Under the pieces are notes generated by a model, which had not been told where the DNA came from, searched no databases, and saw only the letters and a list, made by a program, of their open reading frames with translations. 64,000 bases of DNA, taken from the NCBI GenBank assembly GCA_008081045.1, contig VMDC01000015.1:1-64000 (forward strand), given 5' to 3'. This document shows, piece by piece, positions 54,088 to 63,905 of the stretch. Each line of letters starts with the position of its first letter. Position 1 is the stretch's first letter. Position numbers and translations under genes: made by a program. Source of the DNA: Gammaproteobacteria bacterium. GTDB lineage: Bacteria; Pseudomonadota; Gammaproteobacteria; Pseudomonadales; Pseudohongiellaceae.

Positions 54088-54124
54088 AAAGTCACCTGCT
54101 CAAGCACACTGCATCTGAGCCCCT

Positions 54125-54133
54125 ATTATAGCA
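54125..54133 (-). promoter_or_regulatory. Extended -10 promoter of the fumarase gene
   Basis: The minus strand reads TGCTATAAT, a perfect TGn-extended -10 element, about 38 bases before the fumarase ATG. No good -35 hexamer lies 16-18 bases upstream, which is typical of extended -10 promoters. Confidence 0.65.
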
Positions 54134-54167
54134 CTTACCGGATCGCCGGCTCTCGTCGATCAGTCGA

Positions 54168-54926
54168 TCAGTCAATAAGATGGTCCTTGGCTGCATTAAT
54201 TTTTTTAGCCAGGTAGTCCGATCCGCCCCGATCAGGATGGAGGCGGCGCATCATTTGCCGATGCGCATGAATGATATCGGCTTCACTTGCGGCATCGGTG
54301 AGTCCGAGAATTTCCAGAGCGAGCTGCCTGCTCATCGGCGCTTCAGTATCGGATGGTGGCACCCTTGACGAGGCTGACGTCTGCTCACGCCAGTTCTCCT
54401 GGTGACGATCCAGATAGGCCTCAAGAACCTGTTGCGAATCTGAATCAGCCTGACACTCAAGCAGTAAACCAAGGAGGGCCTCCAGCGTCATATCGTTCAG
54501 ATGCTGCCCTTTGTGCTGACCTGTTAACACCGTACCGGACATTTCACCGGAATCATGATCGAGTACCATCTCAAGAAATTCGGTACGGATAGTTGAAGTT
54601 TGGCCACTGCGCTTAGATTGCGACGCGGCCCGGCGGCTCATCAGCATCTGCCAGAAAGGAAGAAGCCTCATCAATGTGGGCCAAAAGCGAACCAGAAAAG
54701 CTCCCAACCCACCCAAAGGTGCGAGGATGAATTGAACGGGCAGACGCCCCATAGCGACGAGCACGGCAACAATTAACAACGCTGCCATAATAAGAAACAA
54801 AACCTGATTCTGACGCGCTGTCAGGCTGAATTTTTGACTGATCGATTTCGCTGCAAAAAATGCCATGACAGGCAATAGAAGCAGCGCTAATAATCTAAAC
54901 ATCATGCGGCATGGCTCCGGAGACAC
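54168..54926 (-). CDS. Membrane-anchored DnaJ-domain protein
   Basis: 252 aa. Two hydrophobic spans in the first 60 residues (LLALLLLPVMAFFAA and VLFLIMAALLIVAVLVAM) and possibly a third near 65-80 precede a variable middle. A C-terminal J domain covers about 205-252, with the HPD motif intact in HRQMMRRLHPDRGGSDYLAKKINAAKDHLI. The architecture resembles Tim14/DNAJC19-like bacterial proteins. It directly follows the VWA gene with no spacer, which suggests a functional pair. Confidence 0.85.
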   Translation of the reverse strand: MSPEPCRMMFRLLALLLLPVMAFFAAKSISQKFSLTARQNQVLFLIMAALLIVAVLVAMGRLPVQFILAPLGGLGAFLVRFWPTLMRLLPFWQMLMSRRAASQSKRSGQTSTIRTEFLEMVLDHDSGEMSGTVLTGQHKGQHLNDMTLEALLGLLLECQADSDSQQVLEAYLDRHQENWREQTSASSRVPPSDTEAPMSRQLALEILGLTDAASEADIIHAHRQMMRRLHPDRGGSDYLAKKINAAKDHLID

Positions 54927-55667
54927 TCAAGCCCTGAGCTGCTGTTCGAGCAGGCGGACTTCACCGGACGCGCCCGCACTGAATTGCCTGAGGGCCTTTA
55001 GTCCGCCAGCGGCATAGGCAGCCACCGCCTGCAGCAGTTCTTTCAATTGCGCTGCACTGGCAGCATCGAACTGTGAATACGCCCCCCCAGACAGTCGACA
55101 CAGCTCCTTAAATACCGCTCTGGTCTGAGGGTCTCCCCGCTCCTGAAAAAGGAAAAGCGGGACATTCAACATGCCCAGCTTTCCCGCGGCCTGCGCCAGC
55201 ACATCAACGCTCTCTTCGGCGGAGTCACCAATAAACACGATCCCTTTGAGTCTTTGCGCGCCATTTTCCCGCAGCGCATGACGAAATAGCTTCTCAAGCT
55301 GAGTCGCGCCTGCCTGACACTGGATACCAGCCATCAGTTGCAGCAACGAATCACTTTTTTCATGCCAGTCGCTTGCGAAAAACTCACCGAGACCACGAAA
55401 ATAGCAGAGTTGCAGGCTCAATCCGCCCAAGGCATTCGCTGTTCCGAACATCTCTGCCTGAAGCTCGGTCGCGATGTCCCAGGTCGGCTGTCTGCTGGCC
55501 GTTGCATCGAGTGCAAAGATAAGCCTGGCGTCATGAGGGCGGACAGGCAAATTCGACGCGGACTTGAGAAACGCAGCGATTTCATTCCGGCTGGAGACAG
55601 AAAGCTGGCCCCGGTCGACGCCCACGGGGCTCCTGGGTTCAGAATCAGGAGAGTCTTTCTTGGTCAT
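54927..55667 (-). CDS. VWA-domain protein
   Basis: 246 aa soluble protein with a von Willebrand A-like fold. It begins ARLIFALDATASRQPTWD (a MIDAS-like DxT variant near residues 52-54), contains GIVFIGDSAEESVDVL, and ends in a helical tail. No signal peptide. Role unknown; its stop is immediately followed by the DnaJ-domain gene. Confidence 0.8.
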   Translation of the reverse strand: MTKKDSPDSEPRSPVGVDRGQLSVSSRNEIAAFLKSASNLPVRPHDARLIFALDATASRQPTWDIATELQAEMFGTANALGGLSLQLCYFRGLGEFFASDWHEKSDSLLQLMAGIQCQAGATQLEKLFRHALRENGAQRLKGIVFIGDSAEESVDVLAQAAGKLGMLNVPLFLFQERGDPQTRAVFKELCRLSGGAYSQFDAASAAQLKELLQAVAAYAAGGLKALRQFSAGASGEVRLLEQQLRA

Positions 55668-55943
55668 CAGAATGCTAGCCAGACTTTATCTGCGAGGTCT
55701 CATTGAAGCATAGGAGCCAGCCGCTAAGCAAAATGCACAGTTCGCATCAAGCGCACTCGGGTTTCGGATAGGTTGGGCTTCTAATAATTCAAAGCTGTCA
55801 GGGATACTCAGCGACTGCTTCGCGGCTCGACGGCGAATGCAGCGCCGCAACTATTGGGAAGCACCGAGCAGCCTGCAGAAATAGAGTCGTCTCACAATCG
55901 TTGACCTGTGGGTCTTCCCGGAAGTCCTTTGATTCTTGAATCT

Positions 55944-57137
55944 CTAGAATGATTCGCAGACAAGCGCACCGGTGAAGGTCTGTGCAATCTCTGCAATTTC
56001 GGCAATTCTGAGCTCAGTCTCCCCGGCATTGTACTGATAGTCGATATTGTTAATATCCAGAAACGATTGCACGATCCCGGGTCTGATCGCAAAGTTGATG
56101 TTTTGTGGTATCGAACCGGACTGCTCTGCAAAATACCCGGCATCGGCCATGGCCACGATCACACCAGTGACAGACCCATAGCGATCTAATACGGGCCCGC
56201 CGCTGTTCCCCGGCTGAATCTGAGCCGACACCTGGAACATGCTGAGATCATCATTCAGGCCTGTAAGCGCACTGATGACGCCACTGGTCAAGTTCCCCTG
56301 AGACGAGAGATCACCTCGCAACGGAAAGCCGTAAACGACAATCTCCTGACCCAAACCCGGCCTGCGGGCAAAAGGAAAATTTGCAGGTGGCTTTTCCAGT
56401 TCCGCTTTGAGTAAAGCGAGGTCATACACCGCGTTGGTGGCAATCACGGTCGCCGCAACGGGCGGTTCTCCGGGCAATTGAAACTGTATCGAACTGCATT
56501 CTGATACGACATGAAAATTGGTAATCAGATGTCCGCTCTCACTGACGAAAAACGCGGTGCCAGAGCTGGCAGATCCCCGAACGCCATCATCAGGATCCGA
56601 TCCCTCAGCTTCCGGGTCGATGAGATAACCCAGTTCGGTGACGTAGAGCGTGGCCGAGGAGAATTCATTTTCATAGGAACCCACCCAAATATCGTAGACA
56701 CCGGATTGGGGCGATGAAAAATCCAGACCCGACGCAAGACCGAGTTCATCACTGTAATCATCATTACAGTACCACTCCCCGTCAGGATCGTTGATCAGCA
56801 GCACGGTGTCCGATTCGGATTCCGCATAGAAACTGAGAGACCGCTGCTGGTTATCCGAATCATAGACCACCCGGTAATCGGGTGCGTCGCTGACGAAACC
56901 AACACAGTCCACCAGCCTGGAGGCAGACAGATCGACGCTACCCCCGGCATATATAGAGACCGTGTGCGGATCAGGCTCAAAGCCCGATATCAAGGATACC
57001 TCGCCAAAACTCGGATTAGAAAAGGGATCCTGCGCAGCCGCGCCGATCGGTAGTAGCAGAGAACAGGACGCCAGTATGCTCTGAAGAACTTGCGAGAAGC
57101 GAAACCATCTTGCTGACTTATTTGTAGATTTTTTCAT
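55944..57137 (-). CDS. Secreted trypsin-like serine protease
   Basis: 397 aa from ATG 57137, supported by an AAGGAA site six bases upstream; a longer frame to 57206 has no such site. A signal peptide (to about GAAAQD, residue 38) precedes a strand-rich domain of about 120 residues with acidic WYCNDDYSD and GVYDIWVGSYE, resembling a PPC-type pre-domain. The S1 protease domain has its catalytic triad in LITNFHVVSEC (His), YDLALLKAE (Asp) and IQPGNSGGPVLD (Ser). No PDZ domain is present, unlike DegP. Probably an extracellular or periplasmic quality-control or nutrient protease. Confidence 0.88.
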   Translation of the reverse strand: MKKSTNKSARWFRFSQVLQSILASCSLLLPIGAAAQDPFSNPSFGEVSLISGFEPDPHTVSIYAGGSVDLSASRLVDCVGFVSDAPDYRVVYDSDNQQRSLSFYAESESDTVLLINDPDGEWYCNDDYSDELGLASGLDFSSPQSGVYDIWVGSYENEFSSATLYVTELGYLIDPEAEGSDPDDGVRGSASSGTAFFVSESGHLITNFHVVSECSSIQFQLPGEPPVAATVIATNAVYDLALLKAELEKPPANFPFARRPGLGQEIVVYGFPLRGDLSSQGNLTSGVISALTGLNDDLSMFQVSAQIQPGNSGGPVLDRYGSVTGVIVAMADAGYFAEQSGSIPQNINFAIRPGIVQSFLDINNIDYQYNAGETELRIAEIAEIAQTFTGALVCESF

Positions 57138-57454
57138 ATGTTTCCTTCCCTGCTCACTGGAAGAGTCGCCCGATTTATCCGATTCTACAACCGACCCAGC
57201 AAGCACTTTTTCCGTTATCGGCGTTTATAGTAATTGCGTTGCTTAGCCGGGCAGTGAGTATAGCCTGATGACCAGATGGGGCTAGAAGTTCCCTACGCTC
57301 CTCGCAGCCCCCTTTCACAGGGCATTCGCCTGAGACAGGCCAGCGCCAGACTAAGACGGCACAACAGCGAAGCGACTGCCAAGTCAAAGCAAATTCGGCC
57401 TCTCCAGCAATCTGGACATACTGTGCAAAAAAATTGACTCAGATAATGGGATGC
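57138..57454. other. 317-base gap before tRNA-Leu
   Basis: No gene was found on either strand. A run of seven T residues on the minus strand lies about 20 bases after the tRNA 3' end (57427-57433) without a clear hairpin. The rest is featureless by eye. Confidence 0.5.
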
Positions 57455-57539
57455 TGGTGCGGACGGAGAGACTTGAACTCTCACACCTTTCGATACTAGA
57501 ACCTAAATCTAGCGCGTCTACCAATTCCGCCACGTCCGC
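57455..57539 (-). tRNA. tRNA-Leu (UAG anticodon)
   Basis: 85-base class II tRNA with encoded CCA end. The acceptor stem GCGGACG pairs with CGTCCGC. The D arm has the usual GGTAGACGCG, the anticodon loop reads TTTAGGT with TAG (UAG), a short variable arm follows, and the T loop is TTCAAGT. It decodes CUN codons, is the substrate for the leuS product, and is nearly identical in layout to E. coli leuW. Confidence 0.95.
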
Positions 57540-57580
57540 AGTGTGGGTCCGGCGTCTGGAAAAGCCGTTTGAGGGCGCGC

Positions 57581-57608
57581 ATTATACCTCACCGGGTGTT
57601 TTTGCCAA
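57581..57608 (-). promoter_or_regulatory. Sigma-70 promoter of tRNA-Leu
   Basis: On the minus strand, TTGGCA (57608-57603) and a perfect TATAAT (57586-57581) are separated by 16 bases, followed by a GC-rich discriminator (GCGCGCCC). That is the pattern of strong, stringently controlled stable-RNA promoters. The predicted transcript start lies about 35 bases before the tRNA. Confidence 0.8.
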
Positions 57609-57678
57609 GAATCGCCGGCGCTGTCTCTTGGCGGTCTTCGCCGCTATACTGCTACGGTTCCCGTAAGAATGGAGAAGA

Positions 57679-58476
57679 ATGATGGCTGATCTGGAAGTAA
57701 GTTACGAAAATGGCATCGCCACCCTGACGATGAACAGGCCGGAGGCCAGAAATGCGCTCAGTATGGAGATGCGTTCTGCCCTGGCAGATGTCCTGCACGA
57801 TATTGAACAAGACAGTTCTGTGCGGTGTGTCGTCTTGCAGGGCGCCGGGCAGCATTTCATGGCCGGCGGGGACGTCAAAGGCATGGGTGAATCCGTCAAG
57901 AAAACGCCGGAAGAAATCCGCAAGGAATTCATCCTCCGGATCCATGATCTGCATCCCATCATGTTCGCGATGCGACGCATGCCAAAACCCATCATCGCAA
58001 GTTGCCGGGGCGCCGCCGCCGGGGCTGGTGTCAGTATGGCCCTGGCATGCGATCTCGTCATCGCCTCCGAAGACGCGTTCTTCACGCTGGCCTACTGCAA
58101 GATCGGAACCAGCCCGGACGGCTCTTCCAGCTTCCATTTGCCCAGAGCGGTCGGAATCAAGAAAGCCATGGAAATCGCGCTGTTGGGCGATCGTTTCAGC
58201 GCGCAGGAAGCCAAGGACATCGGCATGATTAATTTCGTTGTACCCGACGACCAATTGAGCGAGCAAACTGCAGCTCTGGCATCGAGACTGGCCACCGGCC
58301 CGACTCATGTGTACGGGAATACCAAAGCGCTATTTTATCGATCACTGGAGAGTGAATTCGAATCACAGCTGCAGGCGGAAGCTGAGTACTTCGCGGATTG
58401 CGCTTCACGGCCTGATTTCGAGGAAGGCGTTACGGCATTTATTGAAAAACGCGAAGCGAAATTTACCGGATCCTAG
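57679..58476 (+). CDS. Enoyl-CoA hydratase/isomerase family protein
   Basis: 265 aa crotonase-fold enzyme. The oxyanion-hole elements are in GAGQHFMAGGDVKGMGE and ASCRGAAAGAGVSMALACDLVIASE, and the substrate segment is in AYCKIGTSPDGSSSFHLPRAVG. A hydratase-type catalytic Glu is not obvious: GTSPDGSS replaces the usual GxxPEGG, so isomerase or other chemistry is possible. Start at 57679 or 57682. Its stop is shared with the convergent gene (CTAG). Confidence 0.88.
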   Translation: MMADLEVSYENGIATLTMNRPEARNALSMEMRSALADVLHDIEQDSSVRCVVLQGAGQHFMAGGDVKGMGESVKKTPEEIRKEFILRIHDLHPIMFAMRRMPKPIIASCRGAAAGAGVSMALACDLVIASEDAFFTLAYCKIGTSPDGSSSFHLPRAVGIKKAMEIALLGDRFSAQEAKDIGMINFVVPDDQLSEQTAALASRLATGPTHVYGNTKALFYRSLESEFESQLQAEAEYFADCASRPDFEEGVTAFIEKREAKFTGS

Positions 58477-59282
58477 AGCCCGGCGGCAGGGCCGGACATC
58501 GAACGCTGCAGCGATTCCACGCTTTCCTGCAGCCGAAACAACGTCTCGTTAATTTGCAGCCTGTGGGCGTTGACTGACTCCATGGACTGCTCCATGTATT
58601 CGACTCTGCCCACTAATCCCAGCACGGTGCTGTCACCACTGTTGAGTGCCTGACGTATGGATTCCAGGTCGCCGCGCATCGTACCAAGGCTGGCCACCGA
58701 ACCACTGAGACTGTCCAGAGAATCGCTGATCTGTGCCAGATCGCTCAGCATGGCATTCAGACGCGCCTCGGCTGACACCAGAGATTCGCTGGTGCGGGCT
58801 AGCTGCGCACTGTTGTTTGCTGCAGTTTCATCCTGACCTTCGTTGACCAACTTGAGACGGGCTATTTCTCCCTTGAATTCTTCAAAATCCCGGTTGTTGG
58901 CCCGCCAGTTAGCCCATAGCAGGTCATATTGCTCAATGGTCTTTTCGATATTTTCCATGAGGTTGCTGTCAGATTCTGCAGCACTCTCATCAACCAGCGC
59001 CAGACGGAGCTCCAGATCCCCTATTCGCAGGTCCGCCTGCCGCAAATTCGACTGATAGAGCTCATAGAAGTAGTACGCTCCGTAGGCACCGCCTCCGGCG
59101 ATCAGGCACAGCATCGTAAGCACTATCCTCACCGGCCAGGTGCTGACGGTAACGCGCTCGGCATAGTAACTGGGACGTACAATTTCATCCTTTTGAGAGC
59201 GACGGTTACTCAAATGCGAGTCAACGTCATCCCGATCGGGAATCATCGGAGGAATGTCTTTTAATTCGTCAGAATTGTCCAT
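58473..59282 (-). CDS. Single-span coiled-coil membrane protein of unknown function
   Basis: 269 aa from ATG 59282, which has GAGGA 10 bases upstream; the longer frame to 59534 overlaps the next gene and is rejected. A cytosolic N-terminus of about 50 polar residues precedes one membrane span (WPVRIVLTMLCLIAGGGAYGAYYF). A long heptad-rich region to residue 265 follows (SVASLGTMRGDLESIRQAL and similar repeats), consistent with an extended coiled coil. No family recognised. Confidence 0.75.
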   Translation of the reverse strand: MDNSDELKDIPPMIPDRDDVDSHLSNRRSQKDEIVRPSYYAERVTVSTWPVRIVLTMLCLIAGGGAYGAYYFYELYQSNLRQADLRIGDLELRLALVDESAAESDSNLMENIEKTIEQYDLLWANWRANNRDFEEFKGEIARLKLVNEGQDETAANNSAQLARTSESLVSAEARLNAMLSDLAQISDSLDSLSGSVASLGTMRGDLESIRQALNSGDSTVLGLVGRVEYMEQSMESVNAHRLQINETLFRLQESVESLQRSMSGPAAGL

Positions 59283-59435
59283 GCCCGTATTATCCTCAAA
59301 TTCTCGAACTGACGCTATCCCCCTCATGGCCTCAACCCAATTCGAGTGATAAGCTTTCCAATCGTAGGCGGAAGCAAGCAATGCGTGATTTGCCAAATCG
59401 CCGAAATAACAAATAATCAAACCGGGACAATCATC

Positions 59436-60110
59436 ATGGAATTTGATCAACTGCTTGCCTATCTGTTTCGCTGGATTCATTTCTTTGCCGGAGTGGCTTG
59501 GATAGGCCTGCTCTACTATTTCAATTTTGTTCAAACTGAATATTTTAAGGAGGCCGAAGCCCCCGCCAAGGCGTCAGCAATCGACAAACTGGTGCCCCGT
59601 GCCCTCTGGTGGTTCCGGTTCGGCGCGCTGTTTACTTTTCTCTCCGGACTGGCACTCGCCGGATATCTGGGCGGCGCTGTAAATTTCTATATTACCGTTG
59701 GCATGGTGCTGGGCACTTTAATGTTTCTGAACGTCTGGTTGATCATCTGGCCGAACCAGAAAACAGTTATTGCATCCAATGCCCAGGTGATGGCCGGAGG
59801 TGAACCCATGCCTGAAGCGGCAGCCGCGCAGGCCAAAGCGGGACTTGCCTCACGTACCAATACCCTGTTCTCGATGCCAATGCTGTTCTTCATGGGCGCA
59901 TCAGCGCATCTCGGAGGCTTAGGGCGGGTTCCCCTCTCCTCCGAGGGCGGCGTCAGCGGCACAGCAATGGCAATTTGCCTGATTCTGATTCTGGCGCTGG
60001 AGGCGAATGCAATCAAAGGTAAGATGGGGCCCATGGCCAGTGTTGTGGGTGTCATTCATCTTGGTATCGCGCTGATGATCGCGCTCCTGGTGATCATGCA
60101 GGTCCTCTAA
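59436..60110 (+). CDS. PuuD-like urate hydroxylase membrane domain protein
   Basis: 224 aa with about six membrane helices. The conserved FRWIHFFAGVAWIGLLYYFNFVQ and ALWWFRFGALFTFLSGL with buried His/Arg match the urate-hydroxylase PuuD N-terminal domain. The C-terminal cytochrome c domain of full-length PuuD is absent, so the enzyme may use another electron acceptor or have another role. No purine-degradation gene lies nearby. Confidence 0.85.
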   Translation: MEFDQLLAYLFRWIHFFAGVAWIGLLYYFNFVQTEYFKEAEAPAKASAIDKLVPRALWWFRFGALFTFLSGLALAGYLGGAVNFYITVGMVLGTLMFLNVWLIIWPNQKTVIASNAQVMAGGEPMPEAAAAQAKAGLASRTNTLFSMPMLFFMGASAHLGGLGRVPLSSEGGVSGTAMAICLILILALEANAIKGKMGPMASVVGVIHLGIALMIALLVIMQVL

Positions 60111-60119
60111 GTCTGGCCC

Positions 60120-60160
60120 GACATGCCCTCCGCCGCCAGTGACCGGGCGGAGGCGATGTC
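60120..60160 (+). terminator. Stem-loop after the PuuD-like gene
   Basis: Arms GACAT-GC-CCTCCGCC and GGCGGAGG-CG-ATGTC pair except for the two central bases. A T5 run occurs 20 bases downstream, too far for a textbook terminator. It probably separates the PuuD-like gene from sodB. Confidence 0.4.
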
Positions 60161-60344
60161 TGACCGCATCAAGCGTCCATTTTTGATAGAATCAGGTCTC
60201 CCACGGCCCCTCGCTTTTCAAGCCACTGACAGGGCCTGGCGTTCGAAAAAAGCGAACCGGCATCACAGCTAGTCTGAAGCCGGCTCAAGCGTCGTACTAT
60301 CTGTCACACAGTGTCGTGACAACATCGAAAATGTAGAGGATTTT

Positions 60345-60932
60345 ATGAAACTAGAGTTACCCGAACTGCCGTTTGCGAAAGACGCACTGGCACCCCACAT
60401 GTCTGCTGACACGCTGGACTTCCATCATGGGAAGCACCATAACGCTTATGTCGTTAAGGGCAATGAACTGCTTGAGGGCGCCGGCCTCGAGGCAGACAGC
60501 CTGGAGCAGCTTGTCATGGAAGCGGCCAAAGCGGGCGGCGGCCTTTTTAACAACGTCGGCCAGCACTACAACCACAGTTTCTTCTGGAACAGCATCAGTC
60601 CGAACGGTGGCGGGCAACCCGCAGGTGCCGTCGCCGACGCGATCAACGCAAGCTTCGGCAGCTATGAGAATTTTAAGGCCGAGTTCGTTGCTGGCGGCGT
60701 CGGTCAGTTTGGTAGCGGTTGGGTCTGGCTGGCAGCCGAAGGCGAAACGCTGAAAATCGTCCAAACCGCCAATGCCGATACCCCCCTGACCGAAGGCCTG
60801 AAGCCGATACTGGTTTGTGATGTCTGGGAACACGCCTACTATCTGGATTTCCAGAATCGTCGTCCGGATTTCCTGTCATCTTTCCTTGATAATCTGGTCA
60901 ACTGGGAATTTGCCAACCAGAACCTTGCCTGA
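60345..60932 (+). CDS. sodB: Iron superoxide dismutase
   Basis: 195 aa cytosolic Fe-SOD. Metal ligands are in LDFHHGKHHNAYV, HYNHSFFWN and DVWEHAYYLDFQN (Asp158 and His162), and the FNNVGQ segment near residue 70 carries the Gln typical of the Fe form. It ends about 80 bases before a bidirectional terminator and is convergent with groEL. Confidence 0.95.
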   Translation: MKLELPELPFAKDALAPHMSADTLDFHHGKHHNAYVVKGNELLEGAGLEADSLEQLVMEAAKAGGGLFNNVGQHYNHSFFWNSISPNGGGQPAGAVADAINASFGSYENFKAEFVAGGVGQFGSGWVWLAAEGETLKIVQTANADTPLTEGLKPILVCDVWEHAYYLDFQNRRPDFLSSFLDNLVNWEFANQNLA

Positions 60933-61009
60933 CGCGTAACTGCAGTGTCAGAGCCAGCCGGCATTGAGCGATAAGACACACGTCTCAATGACGGCACTGG
61001 CTGCACAAA

Positions 61010-61056
61010 AAAGCCGCTGTTTCCAGACTGCCAGAGCAGTTTAAAACAGCGGCTTT
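61010..61056. terminator. Bidirectional intrinsic terminator between sodB and groEL
   Basis: A perfect 13-base stem, AAAGCCGCTGTTT (61010-61022) and AAACAGCGGCTTT (61044-61056), encloses an inner ACTGC-CAGA-GCAGT hairpin. A residues on the left and T residues on the right provide a T-tract on each strand. It can stop both sodB and groEL transcripts. Confidence 0.85.
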
Positions 61057-61107
61057 CTACGTTTGGGAGGAACCAAAAGGCGCCTCCCGGCATCTGCGGG
61101 GACTGAT

Positions 61108-62754
<1,647 letters not shown>

Positions 62755-62807
62755 CTATTCCTGTCTGTAAAGATTATTCAGTGTTGGCTCGGTAACTTCC
62801 GAGTGCC

Positions 62808-63098
62808 CTATGATTCGATTACGCCGAAGATTTCGCTTTCGTTGAGAATAAGCAGTTCTTCGTCACCCACCTTTACGGTGTTGCTTGAGTACTTACCGAA
62901 GACGACAGTATCTCCTACGTTGACGTCGACTGGCTGCGTATCTCCACTGTCCAGACGCTTGCCCGGCCCAACCGCCAGAACTTCACCCTGGGCCGGTTTT
63001 TCTGTCGCTGATCCGGGCAGCACAATGCCACCGGCAGACGTTGTTTCTTCTTCCATGCGTCGCACTACGACACGATCTTGTAAGGGGCGGATTTTCAT
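62808..63098 (-). CDS. groS: Co-chaperonin GroES
   Basis: 96 aa lid of the GroEL chamber. [18 protein letters not shown] and the mobile loop ([14 protein letters not shown]) are typical. AGGAG lies 9 bases before the ATG. The 5' untranslated region is about 130 bases from the predicted sigma-32 start. Confidence 0.97.
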   Translation of the reverse strand: MKIRPLQDRVVVRRMEEETTSAGGIVLPGSATEKPAQGEVLAVGPGKRLDSGDTQPVDVNVGDTVVFGKYSSNTVKVGDEELLILNESEIFGVIES

Positions 63099-63235
63099 TC
63101 TCAGTCACTCCTGAATCTAGAACAGAATTGAACATCTGGTGAATCGTCGGCCGCTACCGACAGCCCAGATCGCTCTCCAATTGCTTGCCCGAACCGCAAA
63201 TGACGCAGCGCGAGCGGATTAATTGCTGAGAGGCA

Positions 63236-63263
63236 AGATGGGGTTACTTAGACAAAATTCAAC
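63236..63263 (-). promoter_or_regulatory. Sigma-32 heat-shock promoter of groESL
   Basis: On the minus strand, GTTGAA (63263-63258) lies 14 bases before CCCCATCT (63243-63236). This matches the RpoH consensus CTTGAA-N13-14-CCCCATNT at all but the first base. It sits in the fxsA-groES gap and directs transcription into groES. Confidence 0.85.
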
Positions 63264-63329
63264 GGCAAATGCAGTCTCTGCCTGCTTTTTTTTTGAATAT
63301 ATGATGGAAAGATTTTTAAACCACTGTTT

Positions 63330-63869
63330 TTATTGGTTTTTATTTTTATTTTCTTCGCCAACGCCTGGCGGATTTTCCGCCTTCAGCGGTGGCTCTGATC
63401 CTGCCTTACTGTATTCCCCTTCGAACACCTGACCCCGGGAGCCCGCCCTGTTGCCGAATACATCATCGCCCCAGGCTGAGCCGCTGCGTCTGGAAAATGG
63501 CCCGAAACCACCGGCCCGAACAACCCCGGCGGCAACCAGACGGCCGGCCAACGGCCGCCGGACCGGCCCGGTAAGGCACAGAAAACCCAGGGTATCGGTC
63601 AAAAATCCCGGCGTAAGCAGCATGGCACCGGCCGCGGCTAGCAGCATGCCTTCAATGATTTCCTGAGCGGGAAGCTGGCCCTGACGTATCCGGTCATTAG
63701 CCCGGAGTAAGGTGGAAAAACCCTGTTGTTTCAGAACCTGCACCCCGATCACGGCGGTCAGAACAACCATCAGCAGCGTCTGAATACCCCCGATCCGATC
63801 AGCAACCTCAAACAACAACAGCATTTCCAATAACGGAATGATGATAAAGACAGTAAAAGCGACAGGCAT
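63330..63869 (-). CDS. fxsA: FxsA family membrane protein
   Basis: 179 aa cytoplasmic-membrane protein. Hydrophobic segments (FTVFIIIPLLEMLLLFEVAD, TLLMVVLTAVIGVQVL, MLLAAAGAMLLTPGFLTDTLGF) and the conserved EIIEGMLLA match FxsA, which is linked to phage exclusion in E. coli when overproduced. A polar C-terminal tail from about residue 130 has an AT-rich end. It neighbours groESL as in many relatives and is divergent from the next gene. Confidence 0.92.
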   Translation of the reverse strand: MPVAFTVFIIIPLLEMLLLFEVADRIGGIQTLLMVVLTAVIGVQVLKQQGFSTLLRANDRIRQGQLPAQEIIEGMLLAAAGAMLLTPGFLTDTLGFLCLTGPVRRPLAGRLVAAGVVRAGGFGPFSRRSGSAWGDDVFGNRAGSRGQVFEGEYSKAGSEPPLKAENPPGVGEENKNKNQ

Positions 63870-63905
63870 CTGACATCCTGATTTACAATAATCCGAATCC
63901 CTATC

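Noticed and set aside
59283..59534. N-terminal extension of the coiled-coil membrane protein
   Set aside because: It overlaps the divergent PuuD-like gene start, while ATG 59282 has a proper ribosome site.
63271..63293. GCAG/CTGC stem followed by nine T residues on the plus strand
   Set aside because: The stem is only 4 bases and no plus-strand gene precedes it; it lies in the groES promoter gap.
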